Source: Narthecium ossifragum
Taxonomy: Eukaryota > Streptophyta > Magnoliopsida > Dioscoreales > Nartheciaceae
Reading direction: 5' to 3'
NCBI GenBank assembly: GCA_963920575.1
Contig: OY986968.1
Span: 9,231,485-9,295,484, forward strand
DNA: 64,000 nucleotides
In this document: in pieces, positions 1 to 12,086 of the stretch
Layout of the letters: each line of letters starts with the position of its first letter
How positions within the stretch are numbered: the first letter of the stretch is position 1
Notes under the pieces: model-generated
Seen by the model: the letters and a program-made list of their open reading frames with translations, nothing else
What the model was told of the DNA's origin: nothing
Database searches by the model: none
Program-made: the position numbers and the translations under genes

Positions 1-507
1 ATTGAGTTGGATGTTCTGGCTTAGATCTTAGGTTTCTGCCAAATTACTTCCCTCCTTTTGAAGTTGATGTCGGATTAGTGTCTTTCGACTATGCCAATTA
101 TGTACTCTTATATCTTGTATCATGCTTATGCCTAGGGCCGACAGTGTGTCTGTTCCTTTTTCTTTTGTGGTTGAACCAAGGGAGTCATGCCTCTTGGGTT
201 GTTCAGACTAATTGGGCCGGAGGTGCGCTCTTGTTTATCAAATGATATTATATATGGTTGGGATGTATGATTGCCATGGTTGGATGATGTATAGCTTTGT
301 AATGAATGCTAAACTCTACTCTATAACTACGGTATATCATGTTGGACAATTGACTGATGATTTGACATATAGAGACACTTAGGCTTAGTTGTTTGAATAG
401 GCTCATGCATGGTGCTTGCATTAGAGGCATTCAGGCTAGGTGGTAGGCGATGAGTTCGATCGCCGATCCGGGGTTCTCGGGTAGCCCGGATCTATCCCTA
501 GGACCAG

Positions 508-2723
508 TGTCGTGCCCCGACCCGCATAGGCCCAACCGGGCCGGGCGACGCGAAGCGGAACCTAACATACTGTGGAAATTTTGGCGAGGTTTCCCTCTAA
601 TCGTAGTGGTTATCCTAACAATTCTTAAACATCCTGTATTAACACAAATTACAAACTCAAAGACTGAACTGACATAATATTACAAAACCTCAAAACAGGG
701 AAATTATACATTTATCACTCCCGTAGGAGACTATCTATAACAAAAAGGTATAAAACTGGAAGATCGCCACCTCTCAAGTACCGCCAGACGCCGCCACGTC
801 ACCAAACACCGGCCCGGTAGGGGCGACCGAAGAAGAGTTAGCGCCAGCACCTGCAAAACGCAGCCCGGGTAGGAGTGAGCACTAAGCTCAGCAGGGACAC
901 TACACTACGACACTCACAAGGGAGGGAACACAACAGTGTCGCCTCCAAGTCTACCCCAGGTGTATACAAGGGTCCCATAACCCTACCGGAAGTCCGTGAA
1001 CGCAGGCCCCAAACACTGCAACTCTCAATAGGACACAGAACACCGTTTGGAGGGCCAGGACACCGCTGGGCAGGCACTCCTCCTCCCAAGAGTTTAGGAA
1101 CACCGGACTCCGGCTACACTTCGGATACAACTTGAACTCGACACGACCTCTAAACCTCAAACAACATGTATTCAGGTCAAACTAACCCTATCATCGAGAA
1201 TCGACTGAATACTACACATCGAGTCCTGGACCAAGCTACCCGCAACGGTCCTAGAGCTAGACCCGGGCTACCCGAAAGCCCCGGATCGACAACGCCCTAC
1301 ACAGATGTAACTAATGCACAACACAATGCATGTATGAACATGCACAGGATAATACAGATAGACATGCAATAGTATGTGATGATATACAATAACATGGTCT
1401 GGGCACGGCACCCTGCCGGCCCCGGGGTGGTGAACAGATAAGTAAGGTCTACGGACTGCTACAGTGGTACCATCACCAACTGCCAGCAGTCCACCACAAA
1501 ACCTGCACCTGGAAACAACCCCGCAAACAACAACTCACATATATCACAGATAAAGCCCTCGGCGCACGCCGGCATGCGAGGCTAAGGAAAGCTGTAGGGC
1601 TACCCGCCCGTTTATTCTAAACATCTCGGAAGTCATCACTCCCCTGGTTCACCACTGCCTCTATTATAGGACTAACATGCTTAAACATATATACAAGGTA
1701 GAAAGCGGTAAGAAAAACCGACATACCAAGCCCCGCGGGCAAAAGCCATGAAAAATCCTCCCTGCTACTAAAGGATCGATCTTTTTCTAAAAAAAGATCA
1801 ATTTTTTAAGTAACAGTGAGCTTCCCTCACTGTCGAGCCAAAGAAGATCGATCCTTCCTCCCAGGAAGATCGATCTTTCTCGAGACAGAGGGCACCCTTT
1901 GTGTCGCGCCAAGAAAGATCGATCCTTCCTCCCAGGAAGATCGATGTTCTTCGCGACGAAGGGTAACTAGAGGATCGATCCTTCATCGGGCGCAGCATGA
2001 CGAACCCAGTGGGATGGATCCTTCCTCAAGAAGGATCGATCCGGATGAGTTCTTCGGCGTACTTCCGACGCGAAATACCGCCGGAAAGTACATCCAAACT
2101 CAACGAAACTCTGGGATTTGATAGATCAAGATCCCACGAGTCCAAAACCGATTAAATCACGTAAAACCAACATGCGTATTAAGAGATCTAAGTAAAAGAA
2201 CACAATCAAACCGGAAACTCCAAAAACCCGGAATAAAAGTAGGTAGGAATCCCTACCGGAGAAAGAACAGCTTAAATCCAAGCAGCTAGGCCTTGGATCG
2301 TCCTCAAATGCCTTCAAAAATTGCAAGATCTGAGCTCAAATCTCCGTATTTCAAAAGGGATTCAAGGAAGAAAGTCTCGTCTGCTTTATAGGCAAACGAA
2401 CCGACTTATGAATGATCGATCTTTCCCTAGGCAAAGATTGATCCTTCATGACGATTGCACCTTGACTTTCTGGCACAAGAAGATCGATCTCTTAGCTAGA
2501 GAAGATCGATCCTTTTTGTGCTGAAAGCTAAACTTAGGCAAGAACTCAAGCCTAAGTCCGGATCTTTCGATCCCGGGTCCCACTAACCGTTCTAACCAAA
2601 CATTACCACAAACACAGTCAGTGTGTGCACATGCGGGTGTGAAACAAGCAGACAAGGCGCAATTTACCAAATTGCCCTTGCGGTCCACAACGAGCCACAG
2701 GAGTAGAGGGACGGGTCCTCACA
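508..2723 (-). mobile_element. Solo LTR, family X copy 1
   Basis: On the plus strand the segment runs from TGTCGTGCCCCGACCC to GGGTCCTCACA. That is a TG...CA LTR in minus orientation, about 2.2 kb long. It is flanked by ACCAG (503-507) and ACCGG (2724-2728), a 5-bp target duplication with one later change. Both ends match the copies at 37005-39407 and 59817-62261. No internal retrotransposon region accompanies it, so it is a solo LTR left by LTR-LTR recombination. Positions 1771-2515 hold many GATCGATC palindromes, several inside inverted repeats with AAGG/CCTT arms. Confidence 0.85.
1771..2515. repeat. GATCGATC palindrome cluster in X1 LTR
   Basis: About ten GATCGATC or near-GATCGATC sites are spread over 750 bases, most flanked by AAGA or CTT/CCTT so that neighbouring sites form inverted repeats. 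The same kind of cluster occurs at 39055-39205 and 60027-60190 in other X LTRs, with diverged spacing. Its function is unknown. Confidence 0.7.
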
Positions 2724-3620
2724 ACCGGGGTTTGGTTAGTCGAGGATTAGGATGTGATTGTCATCAATGATTATGTTTGATATCATTCGAGGATTATTAG
2801 GTAGTCGGACTTGAATATTCTATTATGATTGATGAATAGAGGTCGTATTGTCTGGTTGTCCCAAGGGCCTAAGTGTGGTTGTCGATGTCCATAACGTGTG
2901 TCCCCGTACAAGGGGTGGTACGGTGAGAGCTCTGACGGTGAGTGCAGCGGCGATGCACCGACCCTGGATCCGGGCTGGTGTTGGGCGTCCTCCTTGTTTC
3001 GCCGCTTGGGTGAGGGTGACCTTAGATAGGGGTCCATTCTGGATCAACGAGGTGTGATGCTTCCAGTGACACCTTAGACTTGGGATGAAGGACAATACTG
3101 TTGTGGTTTCCCCTTCCTTGAGAGTGACGTAGTGTAGAACCTTACTGGGCATTATTGCTCACCCTACCTGGGCTGCATTGGCGTTGCAGGTCGATGCAAT
3201 TCCTTCTTTCAGGTATTCTTCTAGAAGATGGCACGATATTTCGAGGTGATCGAGGACTTGGAGCTTTGAGGAGTTCTTCTTTAGATAATTTACAGTTTTA
3301 ATCAATTGATGTATAATTTGATGTATCTAAGAACAAAAATTGTATGATTACTAATTCAGTTCTATTTGAGAAATGTTGTAATATTCTTTGATATATATGT
3401 TGAAGAATGTGAGGATGTTGAGATTGTAAAATTGTAAATTGTACAGATTTCTTGTGCTATAATTATAAAGGGGATTCTGCCGAATTTTTTTTGTATGAAC
3501 TTGAGAATTAAATTGTTTAAATTCGAAGTAGTTATGTATTTGTGCGCAAGTTGAGGAGGTAAACAGGTTTAGGTGACTCACACCTCGATCTGGATGGGTT
3601 TTCTGTGTCAGGGCGTGACA

Positions 3621-4820
3621 ATGAGGAGAACAATTTGACTCTTGATCTCTTATTTGCTAGTGATTCAGAATTAGAAGAGGAAGAAGTCATGGTCGGAAAT
3701 CGGACTTTGAAAGAGCTTGCAGCCCCAGATTTGAATCAACAACCCTTATGCATTACATTCCCTACTTTGGATGCTACTACTACTTTTGAATTGAAATATG
3801 GACTAAAACATCTCTTACCCACTTTTCATGGTCTTGCAGGTGAAGATCCCCACAAGCATTTAAAGGAGCTTCATGTTGTGTGCACAAGCATGAAACCTAT
3901 GGGGGTGACTGAAGATCAGATCAAATTGAGAGCCTTCCCATTTTCTTTGAAGGATTCGGCTAAAGATTGGCTTTATTATTTGCCCTCTTGGATTATTACC
4001 ACATGGAACGAGATGAAGAGTTGTTTTTGGAGAAATATTTCCTAGCTTCAAGGGCGGCCAACATTTGAAAAGATATCTGTGGTGTAAGGCAACATAACGG
4101 AGAGTCTCTACACGAGTATTGGGAACGTTTCAAGAAATTATGTGCAAGCTGTCCCCATTATCAAATTAGTGAGCAATTACTTATCGAATATTTTGATGAG
4201 GGCTTACTAACCACTGACAGGAGTATGATTGATGCCGCTAGTGGAGGAGCTTTGGTGGATAAAACGCCTGAAGCAGCGAGGAACTTGATTGCAAAATGGC
4301 GGCTAATTCTCAATAATTTAACACTAGACTTGATTCTTATTCAAAACATGTTAATGAGGTAAATGTTTCATCCCTTGAACAACAGATTGCGAGTCTAACT
4401 TTTCTTGTTCGTCAATTGGCTATAGATAATATGCAAACAACGAAGGTTTGTTGAATTTGTTCGATGACAAGACATTCAACCGATATGTGCCCAACTCTTC
4501 AAGAGGAGCCCAGTGAACAGGTGAATACAACGGGTAGTTTCCCTGGACTACCACAAAGGAAGTATGATCCCTATTCGAACACATATAATCCGGGATGGAG
4601 GGATCACCCCAATCTCAACTATGGGAATCCACAAGTAAATTAGCCCGCAACTCAAATCCGCCCAACTGGCCAGTAATATCAGCAATATAGACCGCTATAC
4701 CCCCCGAGACCACAACCAAACCAAACTCCTAATTCTGGTATGTCATTAGAAGATATTGTTAAATCCCTTGCTACGAATACTTTGCAATTTTAACAGGAGA
4801 CAAAACAATCTCAATAAGAG
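3621..4820 (+). pseudogene. Athila-A gag, decayed
   Basis: This encodes the retrotransposon capsid precursor. The open part to 4045 contains the gag core (phrases LPTFHGLAGEDP and PFSLKDSAKDWL), matching Athila-B gag (MLPEFHGLPSEDA) segment by segment. The N-terminus is missing because the Y LTR is inserted at 3620/3621. A frameshift near 4020-4030 ends the frame. The remaining capsid sequence, with an in-frame TGA near 4073 where Athila relatives have Arg, continues in another frame, and a further shift lies near 4295. A CX2CX4HX4C zinc knuckle is recognisable at 4449-4490, but a TGA sits between its first two cysteines. Several more stops follow before 4820. It is non-functional. Confidence 0.85.
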
Positions 4821-5432
4821 GTGAAGGCCAGTATTCAAGGTTTGGAACATCAGGTCGGCCAAATGGCGACAACAATTAGTAAGCTGGAGGCGCAAAGTTT
4901 GAGAAAATTACCCTCCCAAACGGTAATAAATCAAAGAGAAAATACAAGTGCAATCGTTTTGAGAAGTGGTAAAGAAGTTGAGATTCCAGCAAAGGAAGTC
5001 ACTGCATCGTCACCGCAAGGAAAAGAGCAAAACATTGTCGCGGACAAAGACTTTCCCGATGACGATGACGTACCTAAACGTAAGTTTCCACCTCTTTCTG
5101 ATTATAAACCAGTGCCTCATTTTCCTCAGGCTTTAATTGAATCTAGAAGAGATGAGCAAAATAAAGATCTATATGAGACTTTTCGCAGATGCGAGGTAAA
5201 TTTTCCACTCTTAGATGCTTTTAAACAAGTACCTCGTTATGCTAAATTCTTGAAAGAATTGTGTATAATTAAGAGGAAACAGAAACTTAAAGGATGTGAG
5301 AAGGTGAGAGTAGGGGAGAATGTTTCTACAGTTATTCAAAGAAAAATTCCTACAAAGTGTAAAGATTCAAGTATGTTTACTATCACATGTACAATAGGTA
5401 ACACTAAATTTGAATGAGCCATGATAGATTTA
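4821..5432 (+). pseudogene. Athila-A gag-pol linker and protease start
   Basis: An open frame of 198 codons follows the zinc knuckle in the same frame. It includes a coiled stretch (GLEHQVGQMATTISKLEAQ) that has counterparts in Athila-B (VGKLEVQVGQLADAV) and Athila-C (VSQLEKQVGQLSNNM). It continues through the proline-rich linker into the start of the aspartic protease (CTIGNTKFE). A TGA at 5415-5417 replaces a residue that should precede the catalytic AMIDL. Six bases after that phrase begins to form, the CACTA transposon interrupts it at 5432/5433; the rest of the active site (GASINVMPY) resumes at 32318. The TTA of the target site is at 5430-5432. Confidence 0.85.
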
Positions 5433-5860
5433 CACTACTAGAAAAAACTATAACAATCACTGTTTTTCCCTGTCATCTATTAACATCCATCACGGTTTCC
5501 AAACCGTGATCTACTTGGGTGTGATTGAAAGTAGTTTCATTCAATCACGTTTGAAAATTGAGATGTATTATAGGTTTCAATCATGGTTAATGTGTGTGAT
5601 TAAAGGGTTGAAAAATTGAGATGGAAACAATTTAACTGTGTCCTATTAATGGGTTTAAATCTCGATTTTAGAGGAAAACCCTGATCAAATGTGATGTTTA
5701 ATCACAACAAAAAACTGAGATGGAAACTTGATAACACTGTGCTCTATAAGAATTTTAGATCTCAGTTTTTGGAAAAAAATTGTGATTGTTTCCTTATTCA
5801 ATCATAGCCAAAACACTATATTTTCATATATCAAACCTCAAAATGGTTCCCCAAACATCA
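5433..5860. repeat. CACTA left TIR and subterminal repeats
   Basis: The terminal CACTACTAGAAAAAAC is followed by repeated short motifs in both orientations: AATCACGGTT-like, TGTGATTGAA, AAAACTGAGATGG and TCTCAGTTTTTGG. In characterised CACTA elements such arrays bind the transposase. Matching motifs fill 32075-32314 at the other end. Confidence 0.85.
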
Positions 5861-6674
5861 CCACAAGTGCAATCTATACAAAACAATAATGTAACAAACA
5901 AAACTCATAATGTTTTCAGTTATTCCCTTTCAACCAATCTGAATTTGTAGAACTTTCAATAGGCCAATTTTCAAAAAAAAAAAACAAAACAAAACAAAAG
6001 CAAAATCCTCCTCATTCTTGAAGACTGAGTATTCTGAAAATGCGGTGAAAACTTCAGAGAGCCTCATATCCACTGTCATGAACAAAACTTGCTTCAACAT
6101 AGGAAAGAACACCACTGAGAAACTAATTAAAGCTTTCCATTCTGTTACAATTTCCACGTACATGCTTCAGCCCATTTCTTCTCCAGCCCTCTGTCAATCC
6201 AATATGAGGTCCACTCAAGCTCTTCCAATGCACTAAAAGATTGACACAGCTACCATGGCAGTCTGTGGCAAACTTGTAGATGCCTATACCTCACAGAGAT
6301 CTGCAAACATAAATTAAGCGGAAGTAATCAATGAAGAGAACATAGAGCCCACTAACAATGCCAGATGACAATAATACGATGCCACCTTGGAAAATGTCTG
6401 AAAGATAATCAAAGAAAAGAGTATCAAACAAAGGCAACAACATTACTCGATTACAGACACTATTTTCAAGCATTTGTGCATAGGACAAGTTCAAGAGCCA
6501 TGCTTAAATATCCTGCCACTGGCCTTACAACAATTCCACAAGCAAGTAGAGATATAGATAATAAACAAAAGCTGAAGTAGTTCTGGAAAGTGTTTACAGT
6601 TGCAATAGCTTTCAGAATTTCAGGTAAAGACTCATAATGAAGTGTACATATGCGATAGACTTAAGCCATCCAAG

Positions 6675-7690
6675 AATCAGTTGGCTTCTCCAGCCATGTA
6701 AATAGAAAATGCGACTACGCCTTTGATTATATATATTGAATCTCCGTTTTTCTTGTTGAGCCTGCCTTAGGATCTTTAAAAGAGAAGCACACGAAAATAT
6801 AAAGTGCAATTACAACATGTTTTCATATTAATTACAATGACAATCAAACTGTTTTGACATGTACATGAAAGTCTTCACTCAGTCTGTCATTGAGAAATAG
6901 ATCCCAGTGAATTTGTTCTATGATATTACCATAAAGTGGAGGCGGCTTTGTTACGATGTTAGGATCTGACATGAATGTATATATGTAAGTGGCTAGAGTT
7001 TTTTTAAAAGTTCTCTAGTTTATCGATATTGTGGATATGACTTTCTTCCGACTTCGTGGATCCACAATGAAGCTCAACTAAACAATTAGAAATGTTAGTT
7101 ATTAAATGAAACATTTGGGTGAATTACCGTGTACAAATTAAACCAAGAAACTTACTTGCACGCAACTCCACAATTTAGATTTTAGTTCAAGTGGCACCTG
7201 GAACCAATTTGTATAAATTATTGGTATCATTGTGTGAGCTAAAACTCCAAAATAACTCTTGTACTTTTCTCTATAGTCTCCTATAACTTCACCCTTGTCA
7301 TTGTACTTAAGGACCATTTTCACACCATTACTCCTATCGCTTATAACATTTGTCAATGTTGTTGGACCTCTAGTCTTCTTTTTTTGAGTTTCTGTCTTTT
7401 CTGACGACATCATTATGTCCTCATCAATAGGGTCGCTATCCGTCCTATTAAAACATTTTCTTAAAAGTAGGATGGTTATACATGAGAAAATAAATTACTA
7501 AATATTATGTATTCAATAAGTATCCATCAATAAAGTTGTTATCGTACCTTGCTATAAAAAATAACAAATTACCTTGATGAGGTTGTTGGATCTCTAGTCT
7601 TCCTTTTTTACATTTTTCTTTTTTTCATGTCATCCTTGTGTCCTCTACATTTGTAGGCTCGTTATGATCCATCCTGTATGAACATGGAAG
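6675..7690 (-). pseudogene. CACTA second gene remnant (Transposase_24-like)
   Basis: At 7138-7413 an exon encodes GVKMVLKYNDKGEVIGDYRE and then TNWFQVPLELKSKLWSCVQ, ending at a GTAAGT donor. This wording is characteristic of the second protein of plant CACTA elements, the TNPA/Transposase_24 group. Further on, at about 6675-6790, the minus strand reads KRRFNIYNQRRSR, which resembles the later part of that family. Two short similar exons at about 7558-7675 and 7390-7445 begin after AG acceptors (MDHNEPTNVED and TDSDPIDED), suggesting an exon duplication. The intervening conserved middle is not seen, so the gene is incomplete. It could instead be the 3' exons of the tnp2 transcript. Confidence 0.55.
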
Positions 7691-7792
7691 AAAAATGTAG
7701 TAATAAATCTGAAGATTCATCACCTATTCAAGTAGAAGTACTAATATAGTTGAATCGTAAACATATTGTGCTATAGGAAAAAAATAAATTAC

Positions 7793-10700
7793 CAGCAAGA
7801 ATTTTCTTAAATAGTTGTATCAACCCAATTGCCCTCAACTCCTCTAGGATGCAAGGTAACATAGAGTCTTCAGTTGCATCAAGTGGTTCAACTTCTAGCA
7901 ATACTTGGTCGATTCCATGGTGCTCAGTATCATTGATCTGATAATCCCCATGGCAAGGATTTCGACGCTAAGGAGGTTCTATGACAATTGACCATCTTGG
8001 ATCAAGTTGATCTTCCACATAAAAAACTTGTTTGGCTTGGGAAGCCAAAATGAAGGAATCAGATTTGTGGCCTATCCTTCCAAGCTCTACTAGTGTGAAT
8101 CCAATCTCATCCACTTTAATACCCTTCTTGTTCAATCACACTTAAATATTGGGATGTTGAACATATGATAATCAAGTTGCCATATCTCAGTAATAACCTC
8201 ATAAAAAGTCATATCAGCATACATAGGGTTTGGATCCTTGTAACCAGTAACTTGCATTGCCATTGCCACTAAGCTAACTCCACTATTTTGGTTAACTCGT
8301 GAATCGCCACAATCTTTTGTGTGATATCAACAACCCTTTATGATATAGCCTGAATGTTTAATCACATCAAAGCGGGGTCCTTGAGCTATCCATTGTAGCG
8401 TATTATAGGCATCATGACCTACAATTAATTCTGCTGCAACCTATGTATAATATTGAATAGTTAGTCCTATTTTTATTGATAGACAAGCTGCAATATATAG
8501 AATTTATTCGATACCTTTTCACGTAGCCAATATATAAATGATTTATTATGTTCAATTTGTAGCCACTTCTGACTTTTTGATTGACGAGGATTTTGTACCT
8601 TCAACCAATCCATATGCTCCCTATAAAACAAAGAATGCGAATATTATTCAACATTTATTACAATGAAACAAAATTACCATCTTCTGATAAAGATGAAATA
8701 CATATTCTCACATGATGTAAGATTGGACATCACTTGTGTTTTCTAACACATAACGATGTGCTTGCTCCCATTCTTCACAGTCAATAGCGATAACATGACC
8801 ATTTGATAAAGGCCTTTCGATTTCCATATCATCAGAATTCATGTACTTGGAAATGGTAAGCACAATAGGATCAATTCATGATAAATACTATGTGCAGAAC
8901 TCAACAACTTCTTCTACAATATAGTTTTCGGCAATGCAACCCTTTGGAAATCTACGATTACGAACATACCCATTTAAGATCCCCATATACCTCTCAAATT
9001 GGTACATATATCGAAGTAAAATAGGTCCATAAAGTCGTACTTCTTTAACAAGATGCACCGATAAATGAACCATTATATCAAAGAATGATGGTAGAAAGTA
9101 CTTTTCAAGCAAACATAACATGACCACAAGTTCTGATTGAATTTTGTCTAATTTTGGAATGTCCACCAGTTTGTTACAAAGAGCATTGAAAAAAAAACAT
9201 AATCTTGTAATGGCATATCTCACTTCTTTAGGCAACACAGATCGAATCGTTAGAGGTAGTAATTGTTAAATCAATACATGACAATCATGTGACTTCAGAC
9301 CATAAAGTTTCAAATCATCCATTGAGACACGACTTCTAAAGTTTGAAGAGTACCCTTCTGGGACCTTGAGTTTTGATAATGTTGTGCAAACTCTTTCTTT
9401 CTCCGCCTTAGACAGCGTATAACATGCTGGAGGCAAGTATGTTCGTTTCTCTCCAACCTTTGGTGCCAACTCCTTTCGCAAACCCATCTTCACAATATCT
9501 AGACGAGAGTTCATGCCATCCTTTGTTTTCCCAGGAATATTAAGCAGCATACCGAGGATGCTATCACATATATTTTTCTCAATGTGCATGATATCCAAGT
9601 TGTGTCTCACGTGCAAGAATTTGCAATATTCAAGATCAAAGAATATCGACTTCTTCCTCCAACACTTCGTACCAGGATCTGATGATTTTTGTTTATTTTT
9701 CTTTCCCCAAACAGTTTTAAGCCCTTCTACTTTAGCCAATACTTGCTCTCCATCCAGTGGTACTGGAGCCGTTTCAAACTCTTGCTCGCCATTGAACGCC
9801 TTTTTCTGCTTTTGATAGGGATGGTGGTGTGGAAGAAATTTTCTGTGGCCCATATAAACATTCTTCTTACCATGCTTCAATCTATGAGAGCATGTTCCTT
9901 CACTACAAATTGGACATGCATAATAGCCCTTCACATTGCAACCACTTAAATTCCCATAGACAGGAAAATCATTAATTGTCCACAATAGTACGGCCTTCAA
10001 CTTGGAATATTGTTGTTGGTAAGCATCATAAGCATCAACACCTACCTCCCATAACATTTTCAGATCATCAATCAAAGGAGCAAGATAAACATCTATGTCA
10101 TTACCAGGTTGTTGTGGACCACATATCAACAATGTTAACATCATAAATTTCCTCTTAAAGCACAACCATGGTGGTAGATTGTAAGTAGCCATAATAACTG
10201 ACCAACAACTAAGCCGGCTGCTAAGGGAGCTATAGGTGTTTATACCATCTGCAGAAATAGCAAGCCGAAGATTTTTGGGTTCTGCAGCAAAATTTGGCCA
10301 TTTGTGATCAACTAACTTCCATGATGGGGAGTCTGATGGGTGATGTAATTGGCCATTGGAATTGCTTTGATCAGCATTTCATGTCAAGTTCTTTGCAGTT
10401 TGTGCTGATTGAAACATTCTTAAAAATCTTGGGATGGGTGGAAAATACCACAAAACTTTTGCTGCCACACCATTTCTAACTTCTTTAGAATTTTCCTTCA
10501 ACTTCCATCTTGACGTTTGACATGTAGGACATGAAGTCGCATCTTTGAACTCTTTTCTATAGAGGATGCAGTCAAAAGGACATGCATGTATTTTCTCATA
10601 TCCCATCCCCAAGGCAGCCATGGTCTTTTCTGCTTCATACGCAATTAACAGTACTTCACTAATGGCCGGTAGAAAGTTAGCCACCATCTCTAACAAATCT

Positions 10701-11197
10701 GACAAACCTAAATTGGACAAACGATGTCTAGCTTTGAACTTAAACATTCTAATAAGGGCAGATAACTTCGAGTGTTTATTGCAACCAGGATACAATGGTT
10801 TTTCTGCGTCTTCAAGTAACTTTTTAAACTCATCAAGATTAGCTGTGCAATGATTGTAGGCAGTTTCAACCATTTCCACAACATCTGCTACATCATGTAC
10901 AGGGGAAGTGTTCACTTGTTCATGGAAAAAATCTCCTTCATTTACAAACTCTGATGCCTTATTGGTGATTGCTTCTCCATGCCATATCCATGTGCGATAA
11001 CTCTTATCAATACCATGGAAAAATAAATGATTTCTAATCTCGTCAACTTCTTGGTATTTCAAATTCCCACAAACCGTACACGGAAATCTAATGGATTGAA
11101 GATTACTTGCATGGATCACAGCAAAATTAACAAACTGTTTAACCCCATTCTCATAGTCTTCTGATCTCCGATCCTTGATTATCCAAGATTTATCCAT
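7793..11197 (-). pseudogene. CACTA tnp2-type transposase, broken
   Basis: The first exon, 11197-8712, starts MDKSWIIKDRRSEDYENGV (the Transpos_assoc domain). It continues through the tnp2/Transposase_21 catalytic region (ADGINTYSSLSS, PPWLCFKRKFMM, CGPQQPGNDIDVYLAPLIDD and HNLDIMHIEKNICDS) into the DUF4218 region (LPKEVRYAITRLCFFFNALC). A GTGAGA donor at 8711 and AG acceptor join cleanly to exon 2 (8620-8515). A third exon (8440-7793) carries the DUF4216 region (YVEDQLDPRWSIVIE) and ends at GTAATT. In-frame stops lie at 10379-10381 (TGA where the family has Trp), 9266-9268 (TAA), 8888-8890 and just beyond; a one-base deletion lies near 8130. The protein would cut at the terminal repeats. It is inactive as read. 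Confidence 0.85.
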
Positions 11198-12086
11198 TTT
11201 AAGTAGATTTATAAATCCCTATATCAATAAAACCAATTGTGTATAGCAAAAATAATTTTCTTTATCCAAAATAGTGTGAAATACACAATTAAGATAACCG
11301 TTTACATGTATACACTAAAAGATGTCAAGTAAAAATTACTAAGACACAAATAGTAAATCTTACCAAGTCGCGATGTTTTTGGATTAAAAGGAGCTCTTCC
11401 AACACAATCACCTTGGGAGAACTGTAAACGTCCCTTCACACACACAAAAAAAAAATACATATATTAGATAAAGCACCACATAGGCTATTTTTGATGGATG
11501 GATCAAGGTATTTGTAATTAGGTAAGAATAAAGTGAGCAGATTGCAATGAAGACTCAGATCAAGATTGTGATATATAAAGCACTCCTTTTTTTTGGATGA
11601 TGCAAAGACAAAGCCATTACTTGTCAAGTGATATCATAAAGTGATCTTTTAGGATAGTTTAGAAACTCACATCAGCAACTTCCTGGCCATTCATATATGA
11701 AGCATAAGCAAACAAACTTGGTTATGAGAAGCATGCCAGGCAAGAAAAATACAGAGAGAATAGCTATGGTTGGACTGCTGAAGATAAGACAGTCAATTCA
11801 TATAGGAATTTTGCTCCAGGTGAGCAACTGGGACAACATTCTTGAAAAATACAGAAGAAAGATGCAAAAGAACATGCACTACAAGTTAAGCAAAGGGTCT
11901 CCTCACACAAGGACTTGGTCACTGATATTGGAAGCCCTAGCTTGCAGGGAAAAAAGACATGATCTTTGATTTGCTCAGCAATGGCATTAGACAAGATCAA
12001 ACTCAAACTTTCTGATTTTTCAGACAGATTAGATATTCACTACTGAAAGAAACATTGTTGTTTACATTCCAAGAAACCTTGTATAG
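11198..12086. other. CACTA non-coding region upstream of tnp2
   Basis: This is AT-rich sequence 5' of the transposase start on the minus strand. No recognisable coding sequence is present. It may hold the promoter or a 5' untranslated exon of the transposase. At 12039-12054 the sequence CACTACTGAAAGAAAC resembles the left terminal repeat, but no partner end is visible. Confidence 0.5.

Larger units (their letters stand above)
1..3620 (+). mobile_element. LTR of family Y, left end outside window
   Basis: This is the right part of a long terminal repeat in plus orientation. It ends in GGGCGTGACA at 3620, directly against Athila-A gag coding sequence, so it was inserted into gag. The pieces 1-507 and 2724-3620 are one LTR split by a later solo LTR. 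The last 400 bases resemble the minus-strand LTR starting at 62758, which shares the terminal sequence and the stretch about 'gaggtgatcgaggacttggag'. It is related to, but distinct from, the Tekay-like X family, which shares the GACA end and the text around 'cctaggaccgggg'. No protein-coding gene is visible in it; the open frames here are chance. Whether it is a solo LTR or the 3' LTR of a longer element cannot be told, because its start lies outside the window. Confidence 0.7.

Noticed and set aside
1166..1372. Short frames in LTRs X1, Y1, X3 and Y2
   Set aside because: All are under about 125 codons, lack motifs, and sit in LTR sequence whose other copies do not keep the frame.
5930..6580. 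Short frames at the left of the CACTA
   Set aside because: AT-rich, no similarity to CACTA proteins, opposite strands overlap; regarded as non-coding.
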